DNA of 52,917 bases from Hamadaea sp. (GTDB lineage Bacteria > Actinomycetota > Actinomycetes > Mycobacteriales > Micromonosporaceae), in assembly GCA_013361475.1 (NCBI GenBank), contig JABFYB010000274.1:1-52917 (forward strand). The letters run 5' to 3'. This document shows, piece by piece, positions 20,995 to 27,766 of this stretch. Below the pieces are notes generated by a model that saw only the letters and a list, made by a program, of their open reading frames with translations, was not told the DNA's origin and did no database searches. Made by a program: the position numbers and the translations under genes. The stretch's first letter is position 1, and every line of letters starts with the position of its first letter.

Positions 20995-21159
20995 GTGCCC
21001 AATCAGCCCCGCAGCTCGATCATCGGGTTCCGGGACACGGGCGACCTGCGCGAGGCGCTCGAGCGGATCGCTGCCGACCGTGGCGAGAAGCTCTCGGACA
21101 TCGTCCGGCGTGCGTGCGAGGAGTACGTGCGCCGCTACCCGCTCGACGAGGACGACTGA
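20995..21159 (+). CDS. RHH protein next to the integrase
   Basis: 54 aa, too short for most gene finders. SIIGFRDTGDLREALERIAA then DRGEKLSDIVRRACEEYVRR is a ribbon-helix-helix fold. GTG start at 20995. The gene starts 9 bp after the right target duplication of the insertion, so its own promoter has been displaced. It overlaps the integrase 3' end convergently by 25 bp. A role as excisionase or integrase regulator is plausible. Confidence 0.65.
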   Translation: MPNQPRSSIIGFRDTGDLREALERIAADRGEKLSDIVRRACEEYVRRYPLDEDD

Positions 21160-22508
21160 CCGAGCGCCGGCGGCTCGGGCGGCGCCGGGACGAGCTGCAG
21201 CTGCGCGGCCACGCGCGCGAGCGCCGCGGCCGCGTGCTGGGTCTGCACGTGCTGGTAGCCGCGGGTCGTGATGATCGAGGAGTGGCCCATGATCGCGGTG
21301 ATGACCTTCGGGTCTACGCCCAGCTCGAGCAACAGCGACGCGGTGGTGTGCCGCGCCTCGTGCCGGACGTAGTGCCGGTGGCCCTCGGGGTGCTTGACCT
21401 CCCGGTCGAGCAGGATCGACGCGGTGTCCTGCAGCGCGCGCCACTCCTCGACGTCTTCCTCCGGACTGGCCGGCCGCCCGTCGAGCGCTGGCCAGACGAG
21501 GTCGTGCTCGTTCGCGGGTGAGACGTCGCGCCATGCCCGCAACGCGTTCTCGATCCACGCGACCATCGGGATGACGCGGTAGCCGCTCTCGGTCTTCAGC
21601 TCGACGAGGTGCCACTGGCCCACGAGCTGCCGCGTCTTGTAGCCGAGGGGGATGCGGAACCCGCGTTCCTTGTCCTTCGGGTCGACGTAGGGCAGGGGCT
21701 GGAGCTGCCACTCGATCCGCATCAGGCCCTTCTCAAAGTCGACGCACGACCAGGTCAGGCCGAGGCACTCCATCGGGCGGACGCCTTGGAGCAGTGCTGT
21801 CGCCCAGCGCGATCCGTGGGGTAGGCCGGCGGCGACCTGGAGCACGGCGACGGCCTCGTCGAGCTGGAGGCTGGTTCGGTCGCTCGAGCCGGGCGGGGGA
21901 GCGTGCACCAGGAGGATGCGCTGGGGGACGTCGTTGCCGTTGAGGGCGGCGTCCTTGAACATCTGCATCATCACGCTGTGCGCGCGTCGTGCGGTGCCGG
22001 TCGTCAGCCCGGCCTCGATGATCGCCTCGGCGACCGCTTCGACGTCTTGGGGAGTGAGGCTCTCCAGCCGCCGGGTGCCGATCGTCGGCACGATCCAGTT
22101 CTTCATGAGCGAGACGTCGGCTTTGTAGGCGTTGGGGCGTTGCGTGGTCTCGCGCTTCTTCAGCCACTTCACCGACCAGCTGCGCACCGTCTCTCGGGAC
22201 TTGGTGGCGATCGCCTTGCCCTCGGCTGCGATCTGCTTCCGCTTCCGGTCGAGCTTCGTCTTCGCCTCGGCCTCGGTCCGGCCGTAGACGGTCACCTGGC
22301 GGCGCTTGCCGTTCGGGTAGGTGCCGGCGTCGATGCGGCCCATCCAGAGTCCGGTGCACTTGTGGGCCGGGCGCACCTTGGTGGGCTTGCCCGTCTTCGG
22401 GTGGGGCGGGCCGGGGACCAGGTCGGGGCAGCCCTTGCCGGTGTCACAGCGCTGCGTGACGCCGCCAGATCCGTACTGCCGGCGCTTGTTCCTCGCCTTG
22501 ACTGCCAC
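21135..22508 (-). CDS. int: tyrosine integrase (attP-associated)
   Basis: 457 aa from GTG 22508 with GGAGG 7 nt upstream. Catalytic set Arg244 (GVRPMECLGL), His383-x2-Arg386 (RHEARHTTA), His409 (MGHSSIITTRGYQH) and Tyr418. N-terminal part: a basic arm-binding region with CDTGKGC, then a core-binding SAM-like domain (about 110-190). Adjacent to a tRNA-Thr-derived attP with paired arm-type repeats, so it is the phage integrase. It converges on the RHH gene. Confidence 0.93.
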   Translation of the reverse strand: MAVKARNKRRQYGSGGVTQRCDTGKGCPDLVPGPPHPKTGKPTKVRPAHKCTGLWMGRIDAGTYPNGKRRQVTVYGRTEAEAKTKLDRKRKQIAAEGKAIATKSRETVRSWSVKWLKKRETTQRPNAYKADVSLMKNWIVPTIGTRRLESLTPQDVEAVAEAIIEAGLTTGTARRAHSVMMQMFKDAALNGNDVPQRILLVHAPPPGSSDRTSLQLDEAVAVLQVAAGLPHGSRWATALLQGVRPMECLGLTWSCVDFEKGLMRIEWQLQPLPYVDPKDKERGFRIPLGYKTRQLVGQWHLVELKTESGYRVIPMVAWIENALRAWRDVSPANEHDLVWPALDGRPASPEEDVEEWRALQDTASILLDREVKHPEGHRHYVRHEARHTTASLLLELGVDPKVITAIMGHSSIITTRGYQHVQTQHAAAALARVAAQLQLVPAPPEPPALGQSSSSSG

Positions 22509-22521
22509 CCTCAGGCCTCCG

Positions 22522-22540
22522 TACACACATCGCTACACAC
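22522..22540. repeat. paired arm-type sites, integrase-proximal
   Basis: TACACAC at 22522-22528 and again at 22534-22540, 12 bp apart, just upstream of the integrase start. The same pair with the same 12-bp spacing recurs on the other side of the core at 22749-22767. The layout matches integrase arm-binding sites of lambda-type attP. Confidence 0.6.
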
Positions 22541-22624
22541 ATCTCCACCGTACTCGACAGCACTCCACACGCCTTGTTTTGAGCGTGAATCTGCCCGATC
22601 TGGCGTAGTCAGCCTACCTGAGAC

Positions 22625-22673
22625 ATTCACTCGTAATGAATAGGTCGTCGGTTCGATTCCGACAGGCGGCTCA
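22625..22673 (+). other. attP: attP core from tRNA-Thr(CGT) 3' part
   Basis: The anticodon arm ATTCA-CTCGTAA-TGAAT (22625-22641, anticodon CGT at 22632-22634), variable loop, T-arm GTCGG-TTCGATT-CCGAC (22647-22663), acceptor strand AGGCGGC, discriminator T and CA are all present. No matching 5' half (expected to begin GCCGCCT) precedes it, so it is not a complete tRNA. Integration here would rebuild the 3' end of the host tRNA gene. The crossover lies within this segment. Confidence 0.8.
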
Positions 22674-22680
22674 GTGACCA

Positions 22681-22718
22681 AAACGGCCCCTCACCTGCGC
22701 GAACAGGTGAGGGGCCGT
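22681..22718 (+). terminator. terminator after the tRNA remnant
   Basis: Perfect 16-bp stem AACGGCCCCTCACCTG with its complement at 22703-22718, and a 6-nt loop, followed by CTTCGTT. Position and type match terminators that follow host tRNA genes, so the phage probably supplies a replacement terminator on integration. The rest of 22509-22851 holds only the att site and arm repeats; no gene is seen. Confidence 0.75.
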
Positions 22719-22748
22719 TCTTCGTTCGGGGTCAGCGGATCGGGGCCG

Positions 22749-22767
22749 TACACACGTTCATACACAC
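22749..22767. repeat. paired arm-type sites, distal side
   Basis: TACACAC at 22749-22755 and 22761-22767, 12 bp apart, repeating the motif and spacing of the pair at 22522-22540 on the other side of the att core. Likely P'-arm binding sites of the integrase. Confidence 0.6.
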
Positions 22768-22851
22768 TTCCTGACTCCACAGGAACTCCACCGACCACCA
22801 CAGGACGACTATTGGCGGGAATGTCGGCGGCGCCATCTACCGTCGCGTCTC

Positions 22852-23130
22852 GTGTCCACGACCCCTGCCGATGACCTCTCCGACCTCCACCGCGAGATCC
22901 TCGTGTTCGAGCGCCAGTGGTGGAAGTACGCCGGCGCGAAGGAGTCCGCGATCGTCGAGCGGTTCGACATGACCGCGACCCGCTACTTCCAAGTCCTCAA
23001 CGCGCTGATCGACCACCCAGCCGCGCTCGAGTTCGACGCGCAGCTGGTGAACCGGCTCCGCCGCCTCCGCGACGCCCGCCGCGCGCAGCGGACTGCGCGA
23101 AAGCGCCCGGAGGAGCGCGCATCCGCATAG
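22852..23130 (+). CDS. DUF3263 family protein
   Basis: 92 aa from GTG 22852. LHREILVFERQWWKYAGAKE then SAIVERFDMTATRYFQVLNAL is the DUF3263 core, a small helical domain found in actinobacterial chromosomes and phages. The second half looks like an HTH, so DNA binding is possible. It begins the rightward group just beyond attP. Confidence 0.85.
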   Translation: MSTTPADDLSDLHREILVFERQWWKYAGAKESAIVERFDMTATRYFQVLNALIDHPAALEFDAQLVNRLRRLRDARRAQRTARKRPEERASA

Positions 23131-23140
23131 GGTGCCGGGC

Positions 23141-23525
23141 GTGAGCGTTCCGGGCGTGAACCCCATCCCCCCGCCGCGTGGGCCGGAGTGGCAGATCGGC
23201 GACGAGGCGAACGGCTTCGTCCTGACCCCCCACGGCTGGGAGGCGACCGCCGCGACACGACGTCTCGCGCTGGGACATCGCGATCGCTCGGCAGGTCTCC
23301 GTCGGCGGAGCCGTCGCGCAGCGCGGGGACGACTGGGCCATCGTCAGCGGCGTACGCCCAGCGACCCAGGTCAGCCACCTGGTGCACGCGGTCCTGACGC
23401 TGCTCACCTGCGTGTGGGCGATCGTCTGGATCATCGCGACGACGAACGCGAAGCCCGCCCGGCCATACACGATCCGGCTCGACGCCGGCCCGAGCGGCCA
23501 GGTCACCGTCACCGAACTCGCCTGA
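23141..23525 (+). pseudogene. membrane protein gene with frameshift
   Basis: The start (GTG 23141; PEWQIGDEANGFVLTPHGWE) and the end (HDVSRWDIAIARQVSVGGAV ... HLVHAVLTLLTCVWAIVWIIATT ... GQVTVTELA) read as one protein of about 127 aa with one transmembrane helix, but in two frames: 385 nt from start to stop. The switch lies near 23252-23262. One surplus base would account for it. Short membrane proteins of this layout are common in actinophages. May be broken, or a sequence error. Confidence 0.6.
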
Positions 23526-23529
23526 GACC

Positions 23530-23766
23530 TCAGCGGGGCCGCGGTGGCCGCCGCTTGGGGAGCCGCGGGTCGTCCTCCGGTGCTGGCGGCGGCGCCGGCT
23601 GGATCGTGGCGGCGCGGACCAGGTGCGCTACCTCGGCGTACCGACGGCTGGTCTCGGCGCGCAGTTCCTCTGTGCGTCCGCCGCGGACCTCCTCGCTGTG
23701 GGCGAGCATCAGCGCGTCGATCGCCGTCATGAGGTCGACGTAGGTCGGCGTCGGGTGTTCCGGCAT
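23530..23766 (-). CDS. 78-aa hypothetical protein
   Basis: ATG 23766 lies inside the left arm of a perfect inverted repeat. Helical protein (YVDLMTAIDALMLAHSEEV) with a Pro-rich end. Downstream of the recombinase in the same direction. If the hairpin forms in the mRNA it would hide the start codon. Function unknown. Confidence 0.5.
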   Translation of the reverse strand: MPEHPTPTYVDLMTAIDALMLAHSEEVRGGRTEELRAETSRRYAEVAHLVRAATIQPAPPPAPEDDPRLPKRRPPRPR

Positions 23767-23799
23767 GGGGTGAAGCGTCGCATCTTCACCCCATGCCGG
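23760..23799. repeat. lox-like 16-8-16 inverted repeat
   Basis: Perfect arms CCGGCATGGGGTGAAG (23760-23775) and its complement (23784-23799) around an asymmetric 8-bp centre CGTCGCAT. It lies 7 bp beyond the stop of a tyrosine recombinase gene. Two inverted recombinase arms around a 6-8 bp asymmetric spacer is the architecture of lox, FRT and dif-like core sites. A terminator or RNA hairpin is the alternative; no U-tract follows. I saw no second copy in this window. Confidence 0.6.
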
Positions 23800-23806
23800 T
23801 GAAGGG

Positions 23807-24709
23807 TCAGGCGGTGAGGCGAGCCGAGACGATGTGTACCGGGTGCTTGTCGTGGTTGCTCATGCCGAGGTCGTAGTGCCGCGACGTGGTGCGCGGGTCG
23901 GCGTGCCCGGCGAGCCACTGCGCGTCGCGGATGGTCATGCCGTCGTCGAGCTGGCTGGTGATCAGCGATGCCCGGATGAGGTGCGGGTTGATCGGCCGGG
24001 TGATCCCGGCGCGCTTCGCGATGGTCCGAACGAGCCCGGCCGCGGTGGACCGGTGCAGCCGGCGGCCGTCCCGAGTAGTGAGGAGCGGGCCCTGCGTCCG
24101 ATCTCCGGCCGCGTCCTGCAGCGCCAGGAGCAGCGCGACGGGCAGGGGGAGCCCGACGACCTTGCCGCCCTTCCGCTTCACGCGGAGGATCGGGTGGCCG
24201 CGCTCGACGTCGGAGTAGTCGTCCACGTCGATGCTGCACGCCTCGCTGATGCGCAGCCCGTGGAGGCACAGCAGCTCGGACAGCGCCCAGTGTCGGCCGC
24301 CGAGCTCCTTCGCGGCTCGGCGGAACGCACGCAGCTCCTCACGCTCGAGCGGGGACTTCTTCCCGTAGTCGACCTTCGGGAGCCGGACGTGCACGGCAGG
24401 GTCACGGTCGGTGACGCCTTCGAGGAACGCGTAGCGGTAGAACCCCTTCACCGGCCGGAACATCGTGTTGACAGTCGAGGCCTTCAGGCCGCGGACCTCG
24501 TGGAGCTCGCGGACGTACAGCGAGATGTGAGCCCGGTCAATGCGGAGCGGGTCGATCCCGTGCTCGCGGCACCAGGTGAGCCACCGATTGAAGTGGGACT
24601 CGTAGAGGGCCCGGGTGTTGCCCTCGTAGTCGGCGAGGTAGCCGATGGCGGTCCGCTCGAGAGGCGGAAGGCTGCCGAGAAGGGCAGCGGGGACGATAGC
24701 GTTCGACAC
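23807..24709 (-). CDS. second tyrosine recombinase (XerD/Cre-like)
   Basis: 300 aa from GTG 24709 (GGAGG 7 nt upstream). N-terminal SAM-like domain (about 18-105). Catalytic Arg153 (LHGLRISEA), a Lys in RVKRKGGK (176-183), His243-x2-Arg246 (NPHLIRASLI), His269 (AGHADPRTTSRHYD) and Tyr279: a complete set. No arm-binding N-terminal extension, as in Xer and Cre. Because another integrase sits at the tRNA attP, its task is probably different: resolution, a second integration choice, or inversion. Confidence 0.9.
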   Translation of the reverse strand: MSNAIVPAALLGSLPPLERTAIGYLADYEGNTRALYESHFNRWLTWCREHGIDPLRIDRAHISLYVRELHEVRGLKASTVNTMFRPVKGFYRYAFLEGVTDRDPAVHVRLPKVDYGKKSPLEREELRAFRRAAKELGGRHWALSELLCLHGLRISEACSIDVDDYSDVERGHPILRVKRKGGKVVGLPLPVALLLALQDAAGDRTQGPLLTTRDGRRLHRSTAAGLVRTIAKRAGITRPINPHLIRASLITSQLDDGMTIRDAQWLAGHADPRTTSRHYDLGMSNHDKHPVHIVSARLTA

Positions 24710-24807
24710 GGTCGATCCTCCGAGGTAACGGTCGGTTGGTTCGGCAAGGCCCTCGTCTGGTGCGCCAACACCGGCGGGGGCCGCTTCGTCTGCGAGTCTA
24801 GATGTGC

Positions 24808-24844
24808 TTGACAATGGCGTCTAGCGCCGCTTGTCATGTTGACA
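24808..24844 (+). promoter_or_regulatory. leaderless promoter with inverted repeats
   Basis: TTGACA (24808-24813), 18-nt spacer, TGTCAT (24832-24837), then the ATG at 24844 after 6 nt: a leaderless arrangement. The same bases form inverted repeats: a near-palindrome TGACAA...TTGTCA from 24809 to 24836, with GGCG-TCTAG-CGCC at its centre, and TGTCA-TGT-TGACA at 24832-24844. This is a likely operator for the HTH gene product, and possibly also for the divergent recombinase. Confidence 0.55.
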
Positions 24845-25194
24845 TGCCATCCACCCTGACGGTTCGCCAGTACGCCACCGCGCACAGCATCCCGATCGAG
24901 CATCTCCTCGGCCCGCTCTCCGAGCGTCGTGACGCGTCAGTCGACAGCGATGCCGAGGTCGAAGTCGCAGAGCTCGACGAGATCCGTGAGCTGATGAACA
25001 CCGTCGCGGTCGAGGACCTGGTCGATGCCCGCGACAAGCTGGCCGATGCCCGGGCCGATCTCCGGGCTGCTGAGCAAGACCTGCAGCGCGCCGTCCGTGA
25101 AGCGCTCGCCGAAGGGATGCCGGCGAAGCGGGTCGGCGAGGTCCTCGGTGTGAGCCGCGCGCGGGTCTACCAGCTGCGCGACGGGAAGCGCTGA
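24844..25194 (+). CDS. HTH regulator divergent from the recombinase
   Basis: 116 aa. STLTVRQYATAHSIPIEHLL at the start, an acidic region, a coiled coil (VDARDKLADARADLRAAEQDLQRAV-like, 61-85), and a C-terminal sigma-like HTH (GMPAKRVGEVLGVSRARVYQ). A regulator by structure. It is divergent to the recombinase with operator-like repeats between them, and a strong terminator follows. An upstream ATG exists but lies inside the promoter. Confidence 0.7.
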   Translation: MPSTLTVRQYATAHSIPIEHLLGPLSERRDASVDSDAEVEVAELDEIRELMNTVAVEDLVDARDKLADARADLRAAEQDLQRAVREALAEGMPAKRVGEVLGVSRARVYQLRDGKR

Positions 25195-25207
25195 GCGCAC
25201 AGCGAAA

Positions 25208-25244
25208 GCGCCCCCGCCACCCTGCGTGAGGGTGGCGGGGGCGC
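25208..25244 (+). terminator. strong terminator hairpin
   Basis: Perfect 16-bp stem GCGCCCCCGCCACCCT (25208-25223) with its complement at 25229-25244 and a 5-nt loop GCGTG, 13 bp after the HTH gene stop. It is followed by AGTTCTGTG. Confidence 0.8.
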
Positions 25245-25310
25245 AGTTCTGTGACCGGCATACCCGGCCGAGTGGGGCATTGGGCGATGACGCTGGATAG
25301 GTTGTCCGGC

Positions 25311-25628
25311 ATGGTTCGGACGAAGCGACAGACGCTCTACATCGGTCGTGAGCTCGCGGGCCAGCAGGGCGCCGCGGGTGCATCGTTCACCGATGTCGAC
25401 GTGATCGGCCCGGCGGTCGTCTACTTCGACGGATGCCGGCTCACCGACTGCCACTTCGAGGGAGCCGTCGACGAGCTCATCTGGGACGTTCCCGAGTCAC
25501 GCCCGGTCGTGCGCGGCGCGATCTTGCTGCGGGATTGCACCTTCACGCGCTGCAACTTCATCGACGTGGGCGTGGCCGGCGGTCACGACGACGTGATGCG
25601 GCTGCTCCAGGCGGCCGCTCCGGTCTAG
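25311..25628 (+). CDS. pentapeptide-like small protein
   Basis: 105 aa from ATG 25311; ATGs at 25287 and 25251 are alternatives. The sequence has a short right-handed-helix flavour: FDGCRLTDCHFEG and RDCTFTRCNFIDV give A(D/N)LxX-like pentapeptide units. Four Cys. It converges on the acyltransferase gene with a 4-bp overlap at the end of the late operon. It may be expressed from the prophage as an accessory gene. Confidence 0.55.
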   Translation: MVRTKRQTLYIGRELAGQQGAAGASFTDVDVIGPAVVYFDGCRLTDCHFEGAVDELIWDVPESRPVVRGAILLRDCTFTRCNFIDVGVAGGHDDVMRLLQAAAPV

Positions 25629-26422
25629 CCCCAGCGCAGGTTCGGCTTGTCGTAGGCCTCTGGCCAGGCGAGGAGCGCGGGCTCGTGGATGGCGAGCGCA
25701 GCCTGCAGGAGGTCGGCCCCAGAGGCGAAGTCGGCCGGGTGCAGCGGCGCGTGCAGCCGGACGCGGGCGCCGTGACGGCCGTAGGGGTGCGAGGTGGCGA
25801 CGACCATCGGTGCGCCGGAGTCCATCGCGAGCTTGGCCGCGCCGAAGGCCCCGCGGCGCTCGCGGCCGAGGAAGTGCACGGACAGCCGATGTGGCACGTC
25901 GGTCGCGAGAGCGACGATCTCGCCGTCCCTCACCCGCTCGAGCATGGACGGGTAGCCGGCGTCCGCCGCGAGGATCGGGCCGCCTCTGCTGACTACGCGG
26001 ATGTGCTGCCGCTTCCATGGCAGCGCGTCGGGGGCGAGGTGGTTGGGGTCGACGATGACCGTGACCGCGCGGCCTGTCGCGGCGCGGACTGACGCGAAGA
26101 TCCCGTCGTAGAGCCCGTGGTGCAGGAAGTTCAGCACGGCTCCGCCCTCGATGCCGGCCAGGTGCTCGGCGCCGTCGACCGGCTGGCGGCTCGCGAGCCG
26201 CGGGTGCCAGCGGGCCTCGCCCCGGTACGCCTGCCGCAGCAGATACCGCCCCGCCGCCGCGGGCACGTCGTGCTCTCGTCCGACTGGCCCGAGGATGAGC
26301 CTCATCTGCTCCTCGGCGTCCGCCCGCGCTGCCGGGTTCCTCCGGGCGCGGGCCGCACGCACCGCCGCTACAGCGGAGACGAGAGGTGTCGGGATGTAGC
26401 GGCGGGCGGCGTCACTCGGCAC
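25625..26422 (-). CDS. HX4D acyltransferase (LPLAT/HtrB-like)
   Basis: 265 aa. FLHHGLYDGIFASVRAATG contains His101-x4-Asp106, the catalytic motif of the lysophospholipid and lipid A-type acyltransferases. VVSRGGPILAADAGYPSML and ALATDVPHRLSVHFLGRER match later blocks (the DxP..V.FLG pattern of HtrB/PIM acyltransferases). No membrane anchor is obvious. It lies at the very end of the late operon beside the SGNH esterase. A role in changing host or virion-associated envelope lipids is inferred. GTG start. Confidence 0.78.
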   Translation of the reverse strand: MPSDAARRYIPTPLVSAVAAVRAARARRNPAARADAEEQMRLILGPVGREHDVPAAAGRYLLRQAYRGEARWHPRLASRQPVDGAEHLAGIEGGAVLNFLHHGLYDGIFASVRAATGRAVTVIVDPNHLAPDALPWKRQHIRVVSRGGPILAADAGYPSMLERVRDGEIVALATDVPHRLSVHFLGRERRGAFGAAKLAMDSGAPMVVATSHPYGRHGARVRLHAPLHPADFASGADLLQAALAIHEPALLAWPEAYDKPNLRWG

Positions 26423-26441
26423 GCCCCGGAGGGTAACCGGC

Positions 26442-27752
26442 TCAGGCGGACAGGAGCACGTTGGCGACGGCCGTGCCGAGCATCGCGTGCAGCTTGTCGT
26501 TCGGGTGGATGTAGTCGGTGCCGTAGTTGAGGGCGTAGGGGTCGGTCGTCCCGACGAAGCCGCCAGCTGCGACGGCGTCGAGGTCGATCAGGGCGCACTT
26601 GCCGTCGGCCTGGGCGACGTCGTGGATGGCCTTCCGGTAGTTGGGCCACGCCTCCGGGGTCGACCCGGGGTCGGCTACTGAGTAGGGGATCATCAGGCCG
26701 ATGCTCGGCGCGCTGGTCACCTTGCTGCGGATGTTGGCGATGAGCGTCTGCAGGTTGCTCTTGGTCTGCGCCGAGGTGAGACGTGTCTGGCTGCCGGAGC
26801 GCCAGTCGTTGACGCCGAGGCTGATGAGCACGAGGTCGGGTGCGGAGGCGTTCAGCGAGTCGTACCAGAGGCCCGGTGCGGTGGTGCCGCCGGTGGCGAA
26901 GTCGTCGCTCTGCCAGCCGGAGTGGCTGCCGTCGAGGACGTGGATGCCGGCGGCCTCGTCGCCGTTGTAGACCTCGACGCCCTCGAAGTACATGCCGTTG
27001 CCGCCGGTGGTGGCGGTCAGGGTGAGGGTGTGGCTACCGGCGGAGAGGCCGCGGACCTGGGCGATGAGTCCGCCCTTGAGGGTGGCGTTGTTGCTGTTCA
27101 CGCTCGTGGCGGCGCCGCCGTCGATCGCGTAGGTGAAGGTTCCGGCGGGGGAGCCCTGGGTGTAGTAGATGTCGAGGCCCGTACCAGTGAAGGTCATGGT
27201 GCGGATCGACCCGCCGACGCCGATGATGCCGACGCGCTGGCCGAGGCCGGCGAGGTCGGTGCGCTGGGTGAGGACGCCGGTGGTGCCGCTGAGGCGCTGG
27301 GGCATGGTGGTGGAGACGTAGAAGGCGGGCACGTAGCCCTCGCCACCCGCGACGCCCGCGGGCTGCAGGCGCTGTCGCAGTCGGTCGCGGAGGATCTCGA
27401 TGTCGCGCTTGGCCGCGGCGGATGCACCGTAGCCCTCCCAGATGGAGTCCCCGACGACGACGAGGCGGGCGGGCCGGGTGGCGACCTGGGCGACGGCCGC
27501 GCGCCACTGCACGAGGCGTGTGGAGTCGTAGCGGAACGGGTCGGCCGGGACGATGGTGCGCCACTTCGACGAGTCGAAGACGGTGCCGCTGGTGAATCCG
27601 GCCTTGGCGGCGATCACGTCACCGGTCGGGCTCAGGGCGAGGTCGTTGGCGGCGTAGGTTGTGCTCGCCTTCCACTTCGGGAGCACCTCGGTTGCCGCGG
27701 GGACGGCGATCGAGTCGAGGCGGCGGCCGGTCGAGTCCTTCATGTAAGCCAT
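26442..27752 (-). CDS. SGNH/GDSL hydrolase, probable tail esterase
   Basis: 436 aa. GDS at 101-103 in VVVGDSIWEGYG, then the Gly/Asn blocks (LISLGVNDWRSG) and Asp413-x2-His416 in DYIHPND give a full SGNH catalytic set. Residues 25-66 (KWKASTTYAANDLALSPTGD) look like a carbohydrate-binding or tail-attachment module. A beta-rich insert (about 190-265) resembles a carbohydrate-binding sandwich. Probably a virion esterase acting on acylated surface glycans. Confidence 0.82.
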   Translation of the reverse strand: MAYMKDSTGRRLDSIAVPAATEVLPKWKASTTYAANDLALSPTGDVIAAKAGFTSGTVFDSSKWRTIVPADPFRYDSTRLVQWRAAVAQVATRPARLVVVGDSIWEGYGASAAAKRDIEILRDRLRQRLQPAGVAGGEGYVPAFYVSTTMPQRLSGTTGVLTQRTDLAGLGQRVGIIGVGGSIRTMTFTGTGLDIYYTQGSPAGTFTYAIDGGAATSVNSNNATLKGGLIAQVRGLSAGSHTLTLTATTGGNGMYFEGVEVYNGDEAAGIHVLDGSHSGWQSDDFATGGTTAPGLWYDSLNASAPDLVLISLGVNDWRSGSQTRLTSAQTKSNLQTLIANIRSKVTSAPSIGLMIPYSVADPGSTPEAWPNYRKAIHDVAQADGKCALIDLDAVAAGGFVGTTDPYALNYGTDYIHPNDKLHAMLGTAVANVLLSA

Positions 27753-27766
27753 CGGTGCTCGTCCTC

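Noticed and set aside
22625-22673. A complete tRNA-Thr gene
   Set aside because: The anticodon arm, T-arm and acceptor 3' strand are present, but no D-arm or 5' acceptor strand precedes them, so it is an attP segment.
25251-25310. Earlier starts (25251, 25287) for the pentapeptide-like protein
   Set aside because: They add residues with no pattern and lie close to the terminator hairpin; the ATG at 25311 directly precedes the conserved-looking part, though 25287 cannot be excluded.
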